A DNA stretch of 64,000 nt from Tenacibaculum pacificus (GTDB taxonomy: Bacteria; Bacteroidota; Bacteroidia; Flavobacteriales; Flavobacteriaceae). The translations under genes and the position numbers were made by a program. Position 1 is the first letter of the stretch. Each line of letters begins with the position of its first letter. This document shows positions 17,045 to 25,600 of this stretch, piece by piece. The stretch spans positions 1,439,001-1,503,000 of the forward strand of contig NZ_CP115917.1 in assembly GCF_027941775.1 (NCBI RefSeq). The letters run 5' to 3'. The notes below the pieces were generated by a model. That model saw only the letters and a list, made by a program, of their open reading frames with translations. It was not told where the DNA came from and did not search any database.

Positions 17045-19276
17045 ATGAGAAAGTATTCTACACTACTATTTTCGGCACTTTTTATTTCTGCATCAATATT
17101 TGCACAAGAAACAATTAAAAAGGAGCCTCAAAAAGGTCACATTGATCAAAACAGATTTCGTCAATTAAAAAATGTACTTGCTACACCAAACGATCAACAT
17201 ACGGCATCGGGTGCACCTGGTCATCAATATACGCAACAAAAAGTTGATTATGTGATGGATTTACGTTTAGATGAAGCTTCTAACAAATTATATGGTAATG
17301 AGGTAATTACCTATCATAATAATTCTAAAGATAAATTAGAGTATTTATGGGTACAATTAGATCAGAATATGCGTGCACCTGATTCTAAAAGTCCACTTAT
17401 AGAATCTAAAGGAGCTAGCGGTTTTCAAACTCCTCAAAAATTTATTTCAGAGAATTTAGACAAACCAAAAAATTTTGGTTTTAAAATAGAAGAAGTAAAA
17501 AATTCAAATGGTAATGATTTATCATACACAATTAATAGCACAATGATGCGTATTAATTTACCTAAGGCATTAGCTTCTGGAGATGTTTTCAAATTTAAAA
17601 TAAAATGGAATTATTTAATTAATAATTCTGTAGAAGATGGTGGTCGTTCTGGTTTTGAATTATTTCCTGATGGAAACAAAAACTATACTATTGCTCAATT
17701 TTTCCCTCGTTTAGCTGTTTATGATAACGTAGAGGGTTGGCAAAATATGCAATTTTTTGGAAGAAGTGAATGGGCTTTAGAATTTGGTGATTACGATGTT
17801 AAATTAACTGTACCTGCCGATCATATTTTAGATGCTACTGGTGAACTACAAAATGAAAAAGATGTTTTAACAAAAGAACAACGTAAGCGTTTTGAAAAAG
17901 CAAGAACATCTTACAAAAACCCTGTTTTTATTGTTACTCAAGAAGAAGCTGAAGCTAACGAAAAACAAAGTACTACAAAAACTAAAACATGGCACTTTAA
18001 AGCAAATAACGTTCGTGATTATGCATTTGCTTCTTCTAGAAAATATATCTGGGATGCCATGGCTGTAAATGTAAACGGAAAAAATATTATGGCTATTTCT
18101 TTATATCCTAAAGAAGGAAATCCATTATGGGAAGAGCACTCTACAAGAGTTGTTGCCAATACTTTAGAAGAATATTCTAAAATGACTTTTGATTATCCTT
18201 ATTCTAAAGCAATTTCTGTTCATGCAAAAGATCAAGGAATGGAATATCCTATGATTTGTTTTAACTACGGACGTCCTAATGCTGATGGTACTTATTCTGA
18301 TAGAGTTAAAAACGGAATGATTGGTGTAATTACTCGTGAAGTTGGGCATAATTTCTTTCCTATGATTGTAAATTCTGATGAGCGTCAATGGACTTGGATG
18401 GATGAAGGTTTAAATTCTTTTGTTGAAATTTTAGCAGAATTAGATTACGATCCTAGTTTTAATACAGGTAATTTACCAAAAGATATTGTACGTTATATGA
18501 GTTTAGATCAAGAAAAACTAAGCCCTATCATGTCACATGGTGATTACGTGAAAAACTTTGGACCAAATGCTTATACAAAACCAGCTGCTGGTTTATATAT
18601 GTTACGTCAAACTATTATGGGTCCTGAATTATTCGATTATGCTTTTAGAACTTACGCTAAAAGATGGATGTTTAAACACCCTACTCCTGCTGATTTCTTT
18701 AGAACAATGGAAGATGCTTCTGGTATGGATTTAGACTGGTTTTGGAGAGGTTGGTTCTACTCTACTGATTATTCTGATATTGGAGTTAAAGAAGTAAAAA
18801 CGCTTTACATAACAGACAAACAAAATGATAGAGTAAAAGGATTAATAAAAACGAATCCACGTGCAAAGGCTTATTTTGAATCGTTAGGTGAGTTAATCTT
18901 TTTAACTGATAAAAAAGAAGATGCTAATACTAGTAAAATTAATAATTATATTAATTCTTTACCTGTAAATCAAAAAGCAAATTTAAAAGCATTACCTAAA
19001 TATATGTATCAAGTTGAATTTGAAAAAATAGGAGGCTTACCAATGCCAATTATTATTGAATTAACATATGCAGATGGTACTAAAAAACGTGAAACATTTC
19101 CTGCTCAAATTTGGATGAAAAATGATCAAAAAGTTTACAGAGTTTTTTCTTCGGATAAAGAAATAAAAAGCTTCGTAGTTGATCCTGATTTAGAAACTGC
19201 AGATATTGATACTACAAATAACAGTTGGCCTAAGAAAACAGCCAACAAATTTGATAACTTTAAAAATAAAAATTAA
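17045..19276 (+). CDS. M1-family metallopeptidase copy 2, zinc His replaced by Arg
   Basis: A 743-aa exported protein (signal peptide to about residue 20, SIFAQ) with the full M1 layout: N-terminal beta domain, QGMEYP substrate segment, then REVGHNFFP followed 18 residues later by Glu in WMDEGLNS, and the helical C-terminal part with WFWRGWFYSTD. The first zinc ligand of HEXXH is Arg431 (CGT at 18335-18337) instead of His, so normal zinc binding and peptidase activity are doubtful although the gene is otherwise intact. It has an extra segment of about 60 aa (residues about 590-650) absent from copy 1. It could be an inactive homologue with a binding role, or a recent loss. Confidence 0.9.
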   Translation: MRKYSTLLFSALFISASIFAQETIKKEPQKGHIDQNRFRQLKNVLATPNDQHTASGAPGHQYTQQKVDYVMDLRLDEASNKLYGNEVITYHNNSKDKLEYLWVQLDQNMRAPDSKSPLIESKGASGFQTPQKFISENLDKPKNFGFKIEEVKNSNGNDLSYTINSTMMRINLPKALASGDVFKFKIKWNYLINNSVEDGGRSGFELFPDGNKNYTIAQFFPRLAVYDNVEGWQNMQFFGRSEWALEFGDYDVKLTVPADHILDATGELQNEKDVLTKEQRKRFEKARTSYKNPVFIVTQEEAEANEKQSTTKTKTWHFKANNVRDYAFASSRKYIWDAMAVNVNGKNIMAISLYPKEGNPLWEEHSTRVVANTLEEYSKMTFDYPYSKAISVHAKDQGMEYPMICFNYGRPNADGTYSDRVKNGMIGVITREVGHNFFPMIVNSDERQWTWMDEGLNSFVEILAELDYDPSFNTGNLPKDIVRYMSLDQEKLSPIMSHGDYVKNFGPNAYTKPAAGLYMLRQTIMGPELFDYAFRTYAKRWMFKHPTPADFFRTMEDASGMDLDWFWRGWFYSTDYSDIGVKEVKTLYITDKQNDRVKGLIKTNPRAKAYFESLGELIFLTDKKEDANTSKINNYINSLPVNQKANLKALPKYMYQVEFEKIGGLPMPIIIELTYADGTKKRETFPAQIWMKNDQKVYRVFSSDKEIKSFVVDPDLETADIDTTNNSWPKKTANKFDNFKNKN

Positions 19277-19300
19277 TTTTTTATTTTTTTAAACAAAACG

Positions 19301-19330
19301 AAACCCGCTTTTAAAGCGGGTTTTATTTTT
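19301..19330. terminator. Bidirectional terminator between M1 copy 2 and the DUF4440-like gene
   Basis: An 11-bp stem, AAACCCGCTTT / AAAGCGGGTTT, is followed by TATTTTT and preceded by an A-rich stretch. It sits between two converging genes. Confidence 0.85.
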
Positions 19331-19359
19331 TATTGATAATAAATAATGTCTAATTTTAT

Positions 19360-19811
19360 TTAAGCAGAAGTATCTGCAATTATTTTCCACGATCCTTTTA
19401 TCTTTCTAAAGATAATCATGAATATACCATTTGCATCTCCTACTTTTCTTGTTAAATGGTACTCTCCCATTACAAAATAAGAACCACTATTTATTTTTGA
19501 AATATCGTTAACCTTAAACTTTAATGTTCCTGAATAATCTTTAGTTGGATATCCTCTTTTATAATTTGATAATGTTTTATTCCATCCATAAGTAAGCCCA
19601 CTACTTCCGTAAAATTTTAAAGAATCATTTTTCCAATAACCTTGCATATATCCTTCAATATCATGATTTGACCAAGCTATTTCTTGAGCTTTCATTACGG
19701 CTAAAATTTCTTTTTTTCCGTTTTTTCTGATACAACTTCTTCTAAAGGTTTTTGTTTACAAGAAACACTTATAAACAACAATAATATTATAAATACGAAT
19801 ACTTTTTTCAT
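19360..19811 (-). pseudogene. DUF4440/SnoaL-like lipoprotein, frameshifted in an A7 run
   Basis: From the ATG at 19811 a clear lipoprotein leader (MKKVFVFIILLLFISVSC) runs to a stop 37 codons on. A second frame then gives ILAVMKAQEIAWSNHDIEGYMQGYW and FMIIFRKIKGSWKIIADTSA, the pattern of NTF2-like DUF4440 proteins. The frames join at seven A (minus strand) at 19711-19717; eight would restore a protein of about 150 aa. The ATG is one base past the MoxR stop, so this is the last gene of that operon, ending at the terminator at 19301-19330. NTF2-like domains bind small ligands or act as enzymes; the specific role is unknown. Confidence 0.78.
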
Positions 19812-19812
19812 T

Positions 19813-20766
19813 TTAAAATAATGATTTAATAATTTCATTAATACTTATACCTTCTGCTTCTGCTTTGTAATTTTTAACAATTCTGTGTGATAATATCGGT
19901 ACAGAAACTGCTTGAACATCTTCAATATCTGGAGAAAATTTTCCATTTACAGCAGCGTATGCTTTTGCAGCTAATATTAAATTCTGAGACGCTCTTGGTC
20001 CTGCTCCCCAATCAATATACTTTTTAATTAAAGTAGTTGCTTTTTCTGATTTCGGACGTGTTTTAGCTACCAAACCAACAGCATATTCAATTACATTATC
20101 AGCTACAGGAATTTTTCGAATCAATTGTTGAATTTCGATAATTTCTTGTGAAGACAGAATTGAGTTTACAGTCTGATTAATTGTTGAAGTTGTATTTTTT
20201 ACTACCTGTACTTCTTCTTCAAATGTTGGATATTCTAAATGAATAGAAAACATAAACCTATCTAACTGCGCTTCTGGTAACGGATACGTACCTTCTTGTT
20301 CTATCGGATTTTGTGTTGCTAGCACAAAGAATGGTAAATCTAATTTATAATGATGACCAGAAATAGTTACCGATTTTTCTTGCATTGCTTCAAGTAAAGC
20401 TGCTTGAGTTTTAGGTGGTGTACGATTAATTTCATCGGCTAAAATAATATTAGAAAAAATAGGTCCTTTTATAAATTTAAACTGACGATTTTCATCTAAA
20501 ATTTCGCTTCCTAAAATATCCGAAGGCATTAAATCTGGTGTAAATTGAATACGACTAAACTGTAATCCTAATACATCTGAAATAGTATTAACTAACAATG
20601 TTTTTGCCAAACCTGGTACACCTATTAAAAGAGAGTGACCTCCACAAAGAACGGATAATAATGTATAATCAACAGCTTCTTGCTGTCCTATAATTACTTT
20701 ACCTATTTCTTGTTGTAATTGACTAAATTTCTTTACTAAATTGTTTACAGCGGCTACGTCTGACAT
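19813..20766 (-). CDS. MoxR-type AAA+ ATPase
   Basis: A 317-aa AAA+ chaperone-like ATPase with Walker A GVPGLAKT (about residues 43-50), Walker B ILADEINRTPPKTQAALLEAMQE, and sensor 1 FVLATQNPIEQEGTYPLPEAQLDRF, all diagnostic of the MoxR family. MoxR proteins usually work with DUF58 and VWA-domain partners; none is present here. Instead it lies downstream of three periplasmic-folding genes and directly precedes the DUF4440-like lipoprotein. It has its own TAnnTTTG box at 20793-20800. Confidence 0.94.
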   Translation of the reverse strand: MSDVAAVNNLVKKFSQLQQEIGKVIIGQQEAVDYTLLSVLCGGHSLLIGVPGLAKTLLVNTISDVLGLQFSRIQFTPDLMPSDILGSEILDENRQFKFIKGPIFSNIILADEINRTPPKTQAALLEAMQEKSVTISGHHYKLDLPFFVLATQNPIEQEGTYPLPEAQLDRFMFSIHLEYPTFEEEVQVVKNTTSTINQTVNSILSSQEIIEIQQLIRKIPVADNVIEYAVGLVAKTRPKSEKATTLIKKYIDWGAGPRASQNLILAAKAYAAVNGKFSPDIEDVQAVSVPILSHRIVKNYKAEAEGISINEIIKSLF

Positions 20767-20792
20767 AGAATGAATTTTAAATTTACTTACTT

Positions 20793-20800
20793 CAAAAATA
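20793..20800 (-). promoter_or_regulatory. TAnnTTTG promoter box for the MoxR gene
   Basis: Minus-strand TATTTTTG lies 26 bases before the MoxR ATG and just after the hairpin at 20827-20849. Confidence 0.6.
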
Positions 20801-20826
20801 GTAATTTACAAACTATTATAAAATAA

Positions 20827-20849
20827 GATTCCCGCTAAACGCGGGAATC
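20827..20849 (-). terminator. Hairpin between the SurA-like and MoxR genes
   Basis: A 9-bp GC-rich stem, GATTCCCGC / GCGGGAATC, with a 5-base loop is followed on the minus strand by TTATTTTAT. It probably terminates or attenuates readthrough into the MoxR gene. Confidence 0.65.
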
Positions 20850-20873
20850 ACAATATACTAAAATTATTAATGC

Positions 20874-22253
20874 TTATTTATTTTCTTTCTTCCAATCTTT
20901 TTTAAATACACAGTCTTTGTAATCGTTACCTAATTTAATATAGGTTTCTTCTATTTTTTCATTAGACCACTTAACGATTACTTCTTCTTTTTTCTTAGCT
21001 AAAGCAAACTCTTGTAATCTTACATAATCATCTACAAGATTTGCTTTATGTGTATCTGTTTTCTTTTTTAATAAGATTACTTTATACATTTTTTCACCTT
21101 CACGAGTTTCATCATAAAAAATATCAGATAAATCTCCTTGTTTAAGTTCACTAATTCTACCAAATAAATCTGGAGGCATTCTTGTTAATTCAAAAGTAGT
21201 TTCTTGTGTGTATGGATTTATAATTAAACCACCATTATTTTTAGTTTCATCTTCTTCTGAGAATTTTTTCACAGCCTCTTCAAAAGTTATTTTTCCATTT
21301 TTAATATCTTTTACAATATTTTCAATAGCACCTTTTGTTTCTTTTAATTTATCATCTGCAATTTCTGGTTGCATTAATATGTGAGAAACATCACGTCCAT
21401 TACCTCTAATTTTATTTAATAAAATAATGTGATATCCGAAAGGTGATTTAAAAGGCTCTGAAATTTGACCTTCTTCCAATGAAAAAGCTATTTCTTTAAA
21501 TTCTTTTACAAAATTTGTTTCTTTTGTAATAACTCCCATATTTCCACTATTTTGAGAAACACTCGGATCATCTGAATTTATAATTGCTTTTAATTTAAAA
21601 CTAGCACCTGCTTCAACATGCTTTTTAATTTGATTTAATTTGTTGATTATACGGTCATTTTCTTCTTTTGTTGGCTCAGCATTTAATACTAATTGTGCTA
21701 TTTCTACTTGAGCAGGAATTTCAGGTAATTCATTTTTATCTTTTAATCCTTTAAAATACACACGTATTTCTTCTGGAGTTACATCAACTTTTTCGGTAAT
21801 TTTTAATTGTTCTTTTTCGATAAGAATATTTTCCGCCTGTACTCTTGCTAACTCTTTCTTTAAATCTTCAATATCATTAAAACCATAGGCTTTAATCACT
21901 TTTTCCTCACTACCATATTCTTTTGTAAAGTATGCAATACTTCTTTGTACTTTGCTATCAATGTCTGGTTGAGATACAACAACACTATCAATAATACCAT
22001 GATGTGCTAATAATTTTTGTTGCATTAACTCTTCTAACATTTCACAATTAGAAATTTGTATTTTTCCTTCACTCCTAACCTCAACTTCTTGTTTAAATTT
22101 ATCGATATCAGAATCTAAAACAATGTTTTTACCGACTACTACAGCAACACCATCAATTTTAGTTTGTTGTGCATTTACAGCTACTAAACCTGATAAAAAA
22201 AAGGTTAATAATATACTAGTATTCTTTAAAGTTTTTATTTTGAATTGCATCAT
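20874..22253 (-). CDS. SurA-like periplasmic peptidyl-prolyl isomerase
   Basis: A 459-aa exported protein (signal peptide ending near VNAQQ, residue 30) with a SurA N-terminal chaperone region (about 30-170) and two parvulin domains at about 175-285 (AQVEIAQLVLN; FGYHIILLNKIRG) and 287-395 (DVSHILMQPEIAD; GGLIINPYT). SurA-type proteins escort outer-membrane beta-barrel proteins across the periplasm. The gene overlaps the preceding lipoprotein gene by 38 bases, so translation is probably coupled. A GC hairpin and a new promoter follow before MoxR. Confidence 0.9.
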   Translation of the reverse strand: MMQFKIKTLKNTSILLTFFLSGLVAVNAQQTKIDGVAVVVGKNIVLDSDIDKFKQEVEVRSEGKIQISNCEMLEELMQQKLLAHHGIIDSVVVSQPDIDSKVQRSIAYFTKEYGSEEKVIKAYGFNDIEDLKKELARVQAENILIEKEQLKITEKVDVTPEEIRVYFKGLKDKNELPEIPAQVEIAQLVLNAEPTKEENDRIINKLNQIKKHVEAGASFKLKAIINSDDPSVSQNSGNMGVITKETNFVKEFKEIAFSLEEGQISEPFKSPFGYHIILLNKIRGNGRDVSHILMQPEIADDKLKETKGAIENIVKDIKNGKITFEEAVKKFSEEDETKNNGGLIINPYTQETTFELTRMPPDLFGRISELKQGDLSDIFYDETREGEKMYKVILLKKKTDTHKANLVDDYVRLQEFALAKKKEEVIVKWSNEKIEETYIKLGNDYKDCVFKKDWKKENK

Positions 22254-23076
22254 TTATCAACGTTTTTTCTATCTCTCTAATTAATTCTAATTTTCTTTTG
22301 TGTAAAATTATTTGTTTAATTCTACTACTTACAAATGTTAAAGGTGCCGTAGCATTTTTTGGCAACCTCTTTTTTACAGCCACCAAATATACTCCTAAAC
22401 TATCTTCTTTTTGTATGTATTTGGAAATTTTTAACAAATCTTGCTTCGTTTCGAACTGAAAAGGCGGAATTATTTTTGGTAATGAAGAAAATGGAATCCA
22501 AGTTGTATCTTGTAATCTATATGACTTAAAATTTAATAAGTATCTTTCTAAATCTTCTCTATCTTCTTCTTTTGAAGATTTAAAATTTTTAATAGTTTCT
22601 TCTTTATCTAAGAAATCTTTACCAAAATAAATATATTCAAATTGTAAAATCTCTTCATTTAGCTTAAAGTTTTCTTTATTTTTTTGATAATATAAATCAA
22701 CCTCTTCTTGTTCCACAATAGTATCTAATTGTTGTTTTATCAAACGTTCTTTATATCCATTTATATATAAACTTTTCTTATAATTATTTACTAAATTTTC
22801 TATTTCATCGCTGTTAACCTCTGAAATATTTTCTTCTGCCTTAGCTAATAACAGCTGTTTTTTTGCCCAAGAATAAATAAGTCCTCTTACAATAACGATA
22901 CTATCTTTTGAACTAATACCTTTTGGCAATAACTCTTCAATATCTTTTTTATATAGATTTTTATTTAAAACAGTTGCAATAGGTCTGTGTTGTGTTACTT
23001 TTTCTGTTTTTAAACTGATAAAATCACAAGAAACAATAAGTATTGCTATTAAGAAAAGGGCGGTTTTATTTATCAT
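22216..23076 (-). CDS. SurA-N-like lipoprotein without isomerase domain
   Basis: A 286-aa protein with lipobox IVSC (Cys16) and a long helical body (GLIYSWAKKQLLLAKAEE, NKENFKLNEEILQFEYIYF) resembling the chaperone part of SurA/PpiC proteins, but with no parvulin motif. It overlaps the upstream parvulin gene by 11 bases and the downstream SurA-like gene by 38, so the three are surely one translational unit. By position it is likely a lipid-anchored partner in envelope protein folding. That role is inferred from context. Confidence 0.78.
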   Translation of the reverse strand: MINKTALFLIAILIVSCDFISLKTEKVTQHRPIATVLNKNLYKKDIEELLPKGISSKDSIVIVRGLIYSWAKKQLLLAKAEENISEVNSDEIENLVNNYKKSLYINGYKERLIKQQLDTIVEQEEVDLYYQKNKENFKLNEEILQFEYIYFGKDFLDKEETIKNFKSSKEEDREDLERYLLNFKSYRLQDTTWIPFSSLPKIIPPFQFETKQDLLKISKYIQKEDSLGVYLVAVKKRLPKNATAPLTFVSSRIKQIILHKRKLELIREIEKTLINDAIQNKNFKEY

Positions 23077-24673
23077 ATGTTTCTTTAAACTTTTTTAATA
23101 CACTCTTTTTTATTTTTATCTTATTTTTCTTTCTTAACTCAGCAATCCACGCTGTTTCTATTTCTTTTTGATAATCATTAATTACAAACCCTTTTACATC
23201 TTTAAATGGTTTATTCTGATATTTTAATTTGTTATCCTTATAAAAAGCAGTTAAACCTAAAGTATCTTTAGATGCTTTGTTCCATATTTTTTGTTGTAAT
23301 AACTCGAATAATAGTAAACCTTCTTTATATTCTAATAAAGTATTTCTGTATATAGGTTCAGTATTTATTAAATCATCTTTAAAATATCTGATTATCTGAC
23401 TATTTTTAAAATTTTCATATAAAACAGTAATCGACTGATTAGATTTATATTTTATCGATTTAAAAAATACTTGTTGTGTTATTTTTTTATTATTGATAGA
23501 AAGTAAGACTTTATTTAATTTTTCTTCTTTTAATTGATGAATACCTGATGTTAAAAAAATAGCCAAAGCTTTTTTATGTTCTTTTATTCGATATTCTTTT
23601 TTCAATTTATTTAAAATAGCTGTTTTTGATAAACTAGCTCTATTTGTCTTTTTCACTTTATCGGTTAATTCATCTTTTAAATCATCAAAAGAATCGATTG
23701 GATAATTTTTTAATAACTTAACGATGTGCCATCCGTATTTTGTTTTAAAAGGTTTGCTATAAGAACCTATTTTTGGTAATTCTCTTACTTTATTTTCAAA
23801 AACAGTAACCATTCTTCCAGTACCAAACCTTGGTAATTTACCTCCAGAAATAGCAGTTCCTTTATCTTCAGAATATTTTTTAGCAACTGTTTCAAAAGAA
23901 ATCCCTGATGTTATTTTTTGATATAAACCCTTTATTTTTACTTCAGCTTTTGGATTATCTTTTACCAAAATATGAGCAACTTCAAAATCTCCTTTAGCGA
24001 CTCTTTTTCCTGTAACTTTTAAAATATGATATCCAAATTTTGTTTTAAAAGGCTTTGAAACTTTACTTAAATCAGTAGTATAAGCGGCATCTTCAAACGG
24101 ATACACCATTGAAAAAGCTGAAAAATAACCTAAATTACCTCCATTAACCTTTGCTGAAGGATCTTCAGAAACTTCCTTTGCTATTTTTTCAAAAGAAGCT
24201 CCGTTTAAAATAGTCTTTCGAATAGCATTTATCTTGTTATATAAAGGCAAGGTATCAAATTGAATTCCTTTTTTAGGGAATTTAATTAAAATATGACTTG
24301 CCTTTACTTCTGTTTTTTCACGAAGATAAGCTTGTTCTACTAATTCATTTAAATACACTGTATTCTGTAAATAAGGCGTTATTAATTTATTTTTATAACC
24401 CGCTAATTCATTTTTATAATTTTTTAATGTATCTAATTTTAAATCGTATCCTTGTTTTACTTTTAACTTATAATCAATAAATAATTCTAAATAGTTGTCT
24501 ATATCTTTAGATTTATCATCAATTAAAACGCCTAAGTTTTTTTCGTAAACTTGCTTAAATTCAGACACCATTACAGGTGAATTATTAATACGAAATAACT
24601 CCGTATCTTTTTGAGCAAAAGAATTAATACTCGTTATCACTAAAACAATAAATACTAAAAATATTTTTTTCAT
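23066..24673 (-). CDS. Parvulin-type periplasmic peptidyl-prolyl isomerase
   Basis: A 535-aa exported protein (signal peptide to about residue 20, INSFAQ) with an N-terminal helical region and two PpiC/parvulin domains: about 120-225 (VKASHILIKFP; GGNLGYFSAFSMVYPFEDA; FGYHILKV) and 228-330 (FEVAHILVKDN; GGKLPRFGTGRMVTVFE; YGWHIVKL). The C-terminal 200 residues are helical and basic. It should assist folding of exported proteins, presumably outer-membrane and T9SS cargo. It starts immediately after the DUF493 gene and overlaps the next lipoprotein gene. Confidence 0.9.
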   Translation of the reverse strand: MKKIFLVFIVLVITSINSFAQKDTELFRINNSPVMVSEFKQVYEKNLGVLIDDKSKDIDNYLELFIDYKLKVKQGYDLKLDTLKNYKNELAGYKNKLITPYLQNTVYLNELVEQAYLREKTEVKASHILIKFPKKGIQFDTLPLYNKINAIRKTILNGASFEKIAKEVSEDPSAKVNGGNLGYFSAFSMVYPFEDAAYTTDLSKVSKPFKTKFGYHILKVTGKRVAKGDFEVAHILVKDNPKAEVKIKGLYQKITSGISFETVAKKYSEDKGTAISGGKLPRFGTGRMVTVFENKVRELPKIGSYSKPFKTKYGWHIVKLLKNYPIDSFDDLKDELTDKVKKTNRASLSKTAILNKLKKEYRIKEHKKALAIFLTSGIHQLKEEKLNKVLLSINNKKITQQVFFKSIKYKSNQSITVLYENFKNSQIIRYFKDDLINTEPIYRNTLLEYKEGLLLFELLQQKIWNKASKDTLGLTAFYKDNKLKYQNKPFKDVKGFVINDYQKEIETAWIAELRKKNKIKIKKSVLKKFKETYDK

Positions 24674-24955
24674 CTATAGAGAAATTATTCCTTTAATTAC
24701 ATCTGCTTTTTTGTAATAGGCAATTACTTCGTCAGCGCTTTTAACGTTTAAAAAAATAGAAAGACTATTATATTTTCCTGTTTTTGATTTTTTAGTTTCA
24801 ATAACAGCACCTGCATTATTAAACAATTCTTTTACTTCTTCTACTTGATTCCCATCTGTTGGTACAATAAATTTATATAAATATTTACTCGGAAACGTTG
24901 TTGTATCTTCTAGTTGTCCTTTCAATTTAATATAAAATGCTTCTCTCTCTGACAT
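24674..24955 (-). CDS. DUF493 (YbeD-like) family protein
   Basis: A protein of about 93 aa (SEREAFYIKLKGQLEDTTTFPSKYLYKFIVP...) of the DUF493/YbeD ACT-like fold, a small cytosolic family of unknown regulatory role. The frame is open for 14 more codons to 24997, but the family sequence begins with MSEREAF, so I place the start at 24955. Its stop is adjacent to the start of the parvulin gene, making it the first gene of the 25-to-19 kb minus operon. Confidence 0.86.
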   Translation of the reverse strand: MSEREAFYIKLKGQLEDTTTFPSKYLYKFIVPTDGNQVEEVKELFNNAGAVIETKKSKTGKYNSLSIFLNVKSADEVIAYYKKADVIKGIISL

Positions 24956-25054
24956 AATACGTACTATTATTTTTCTAAAATTAATTTTAATCATCATTTA
25001 AAAATGATGAAACACAAAATTACACTATTTATTACATTTATAAATTGAAACTTA

Positions 25055-25062
25055 TATTTTTG
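25055..25062 (+). promoter_or_regulatory. TAnnTTTG promoter box directly before the NTPase gene
   Basis: TATTTTTG ends only 4 bases before the ATG at 25067, which predicts a leaderless transcript. Confidence 0.55.
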
Positions 25063-25066
25063 CACT

Positions 25067-25597
25067 ATGCAACAAAAAATAGTTTTAATAGGAGGTCCTG
25101 GTACTGGTAAGTCTTCAATTTTAAATGAGTTTATAAACCTCGGTTATAATTGTATGCCTGAAATTTCGAGAGAAGTAATACTAAAGGCTCAAAGAGAAGG
25201 TATAGATCAATTGTTTTTAGAACAACCTTTGCTCTTTAGCGAAATGTTATTAGAAGGAAGAGAACAACAATATTTAACTGCTCAAAAAAACAATAATGAT
25301 ATTGTTTTTTTTGATAGAGGAATCCCTGATATACATGCATACATGAATTATTTAGGCAATGAATATCCACCTATTTATATAGAAAAGAGTAAGCAATATA
25401 TATATACCAAAGTATTTATGTGCTCACCGTGGGAAAGTATTTACGAATCGGATAATGAGCGTTATGAAACATTTGAGCAATCAGTAAAAATAGATAAATT
25501 TTTAAAAGAAACTTATATGGAAATTGGTTACGAAATTATAGAAATTCCTTTTGGAAGCGTAAAAGAACGCTGTGATTTTATTTTACAATCATTATAA
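25067..25597 (+). CDS. P-loop NTPase/kinase-like AAA protein
   Basis: A 176-aa protein with Walker A GGPGTGKS at residues 8-15, an FFDRGIPDIHAYM segment (about 82-94) as in nucleoside-kinase-like P-loop proteins, and a C-terminal WESIYESDNERYETFEQ region. Many Bacteroidota carry this gene as 'ATPase' or 'AAA family ATPase'; the substrate is unknown. It lies 3 bases before recQ, suggesting cotranscription with recQ and fmt. Confidence 0.85.
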   Translation: MQQKIVLIGGPGTGKSSILNEFINLGYNCMPEISREVILKAQREGIDQLFLEQPLLFSEMLLEGREQQYLTAQKNNNDIVFFDRGIPDIHAYMNYLGNEYPPIYIEKSKQYIYTKVFMCSPWESIYESDNERYETFEQSVKIDKFLKETYMEIGYEIIEIPFGSVKERCDFILQSL

Positions 25598-25600
25598 AAA

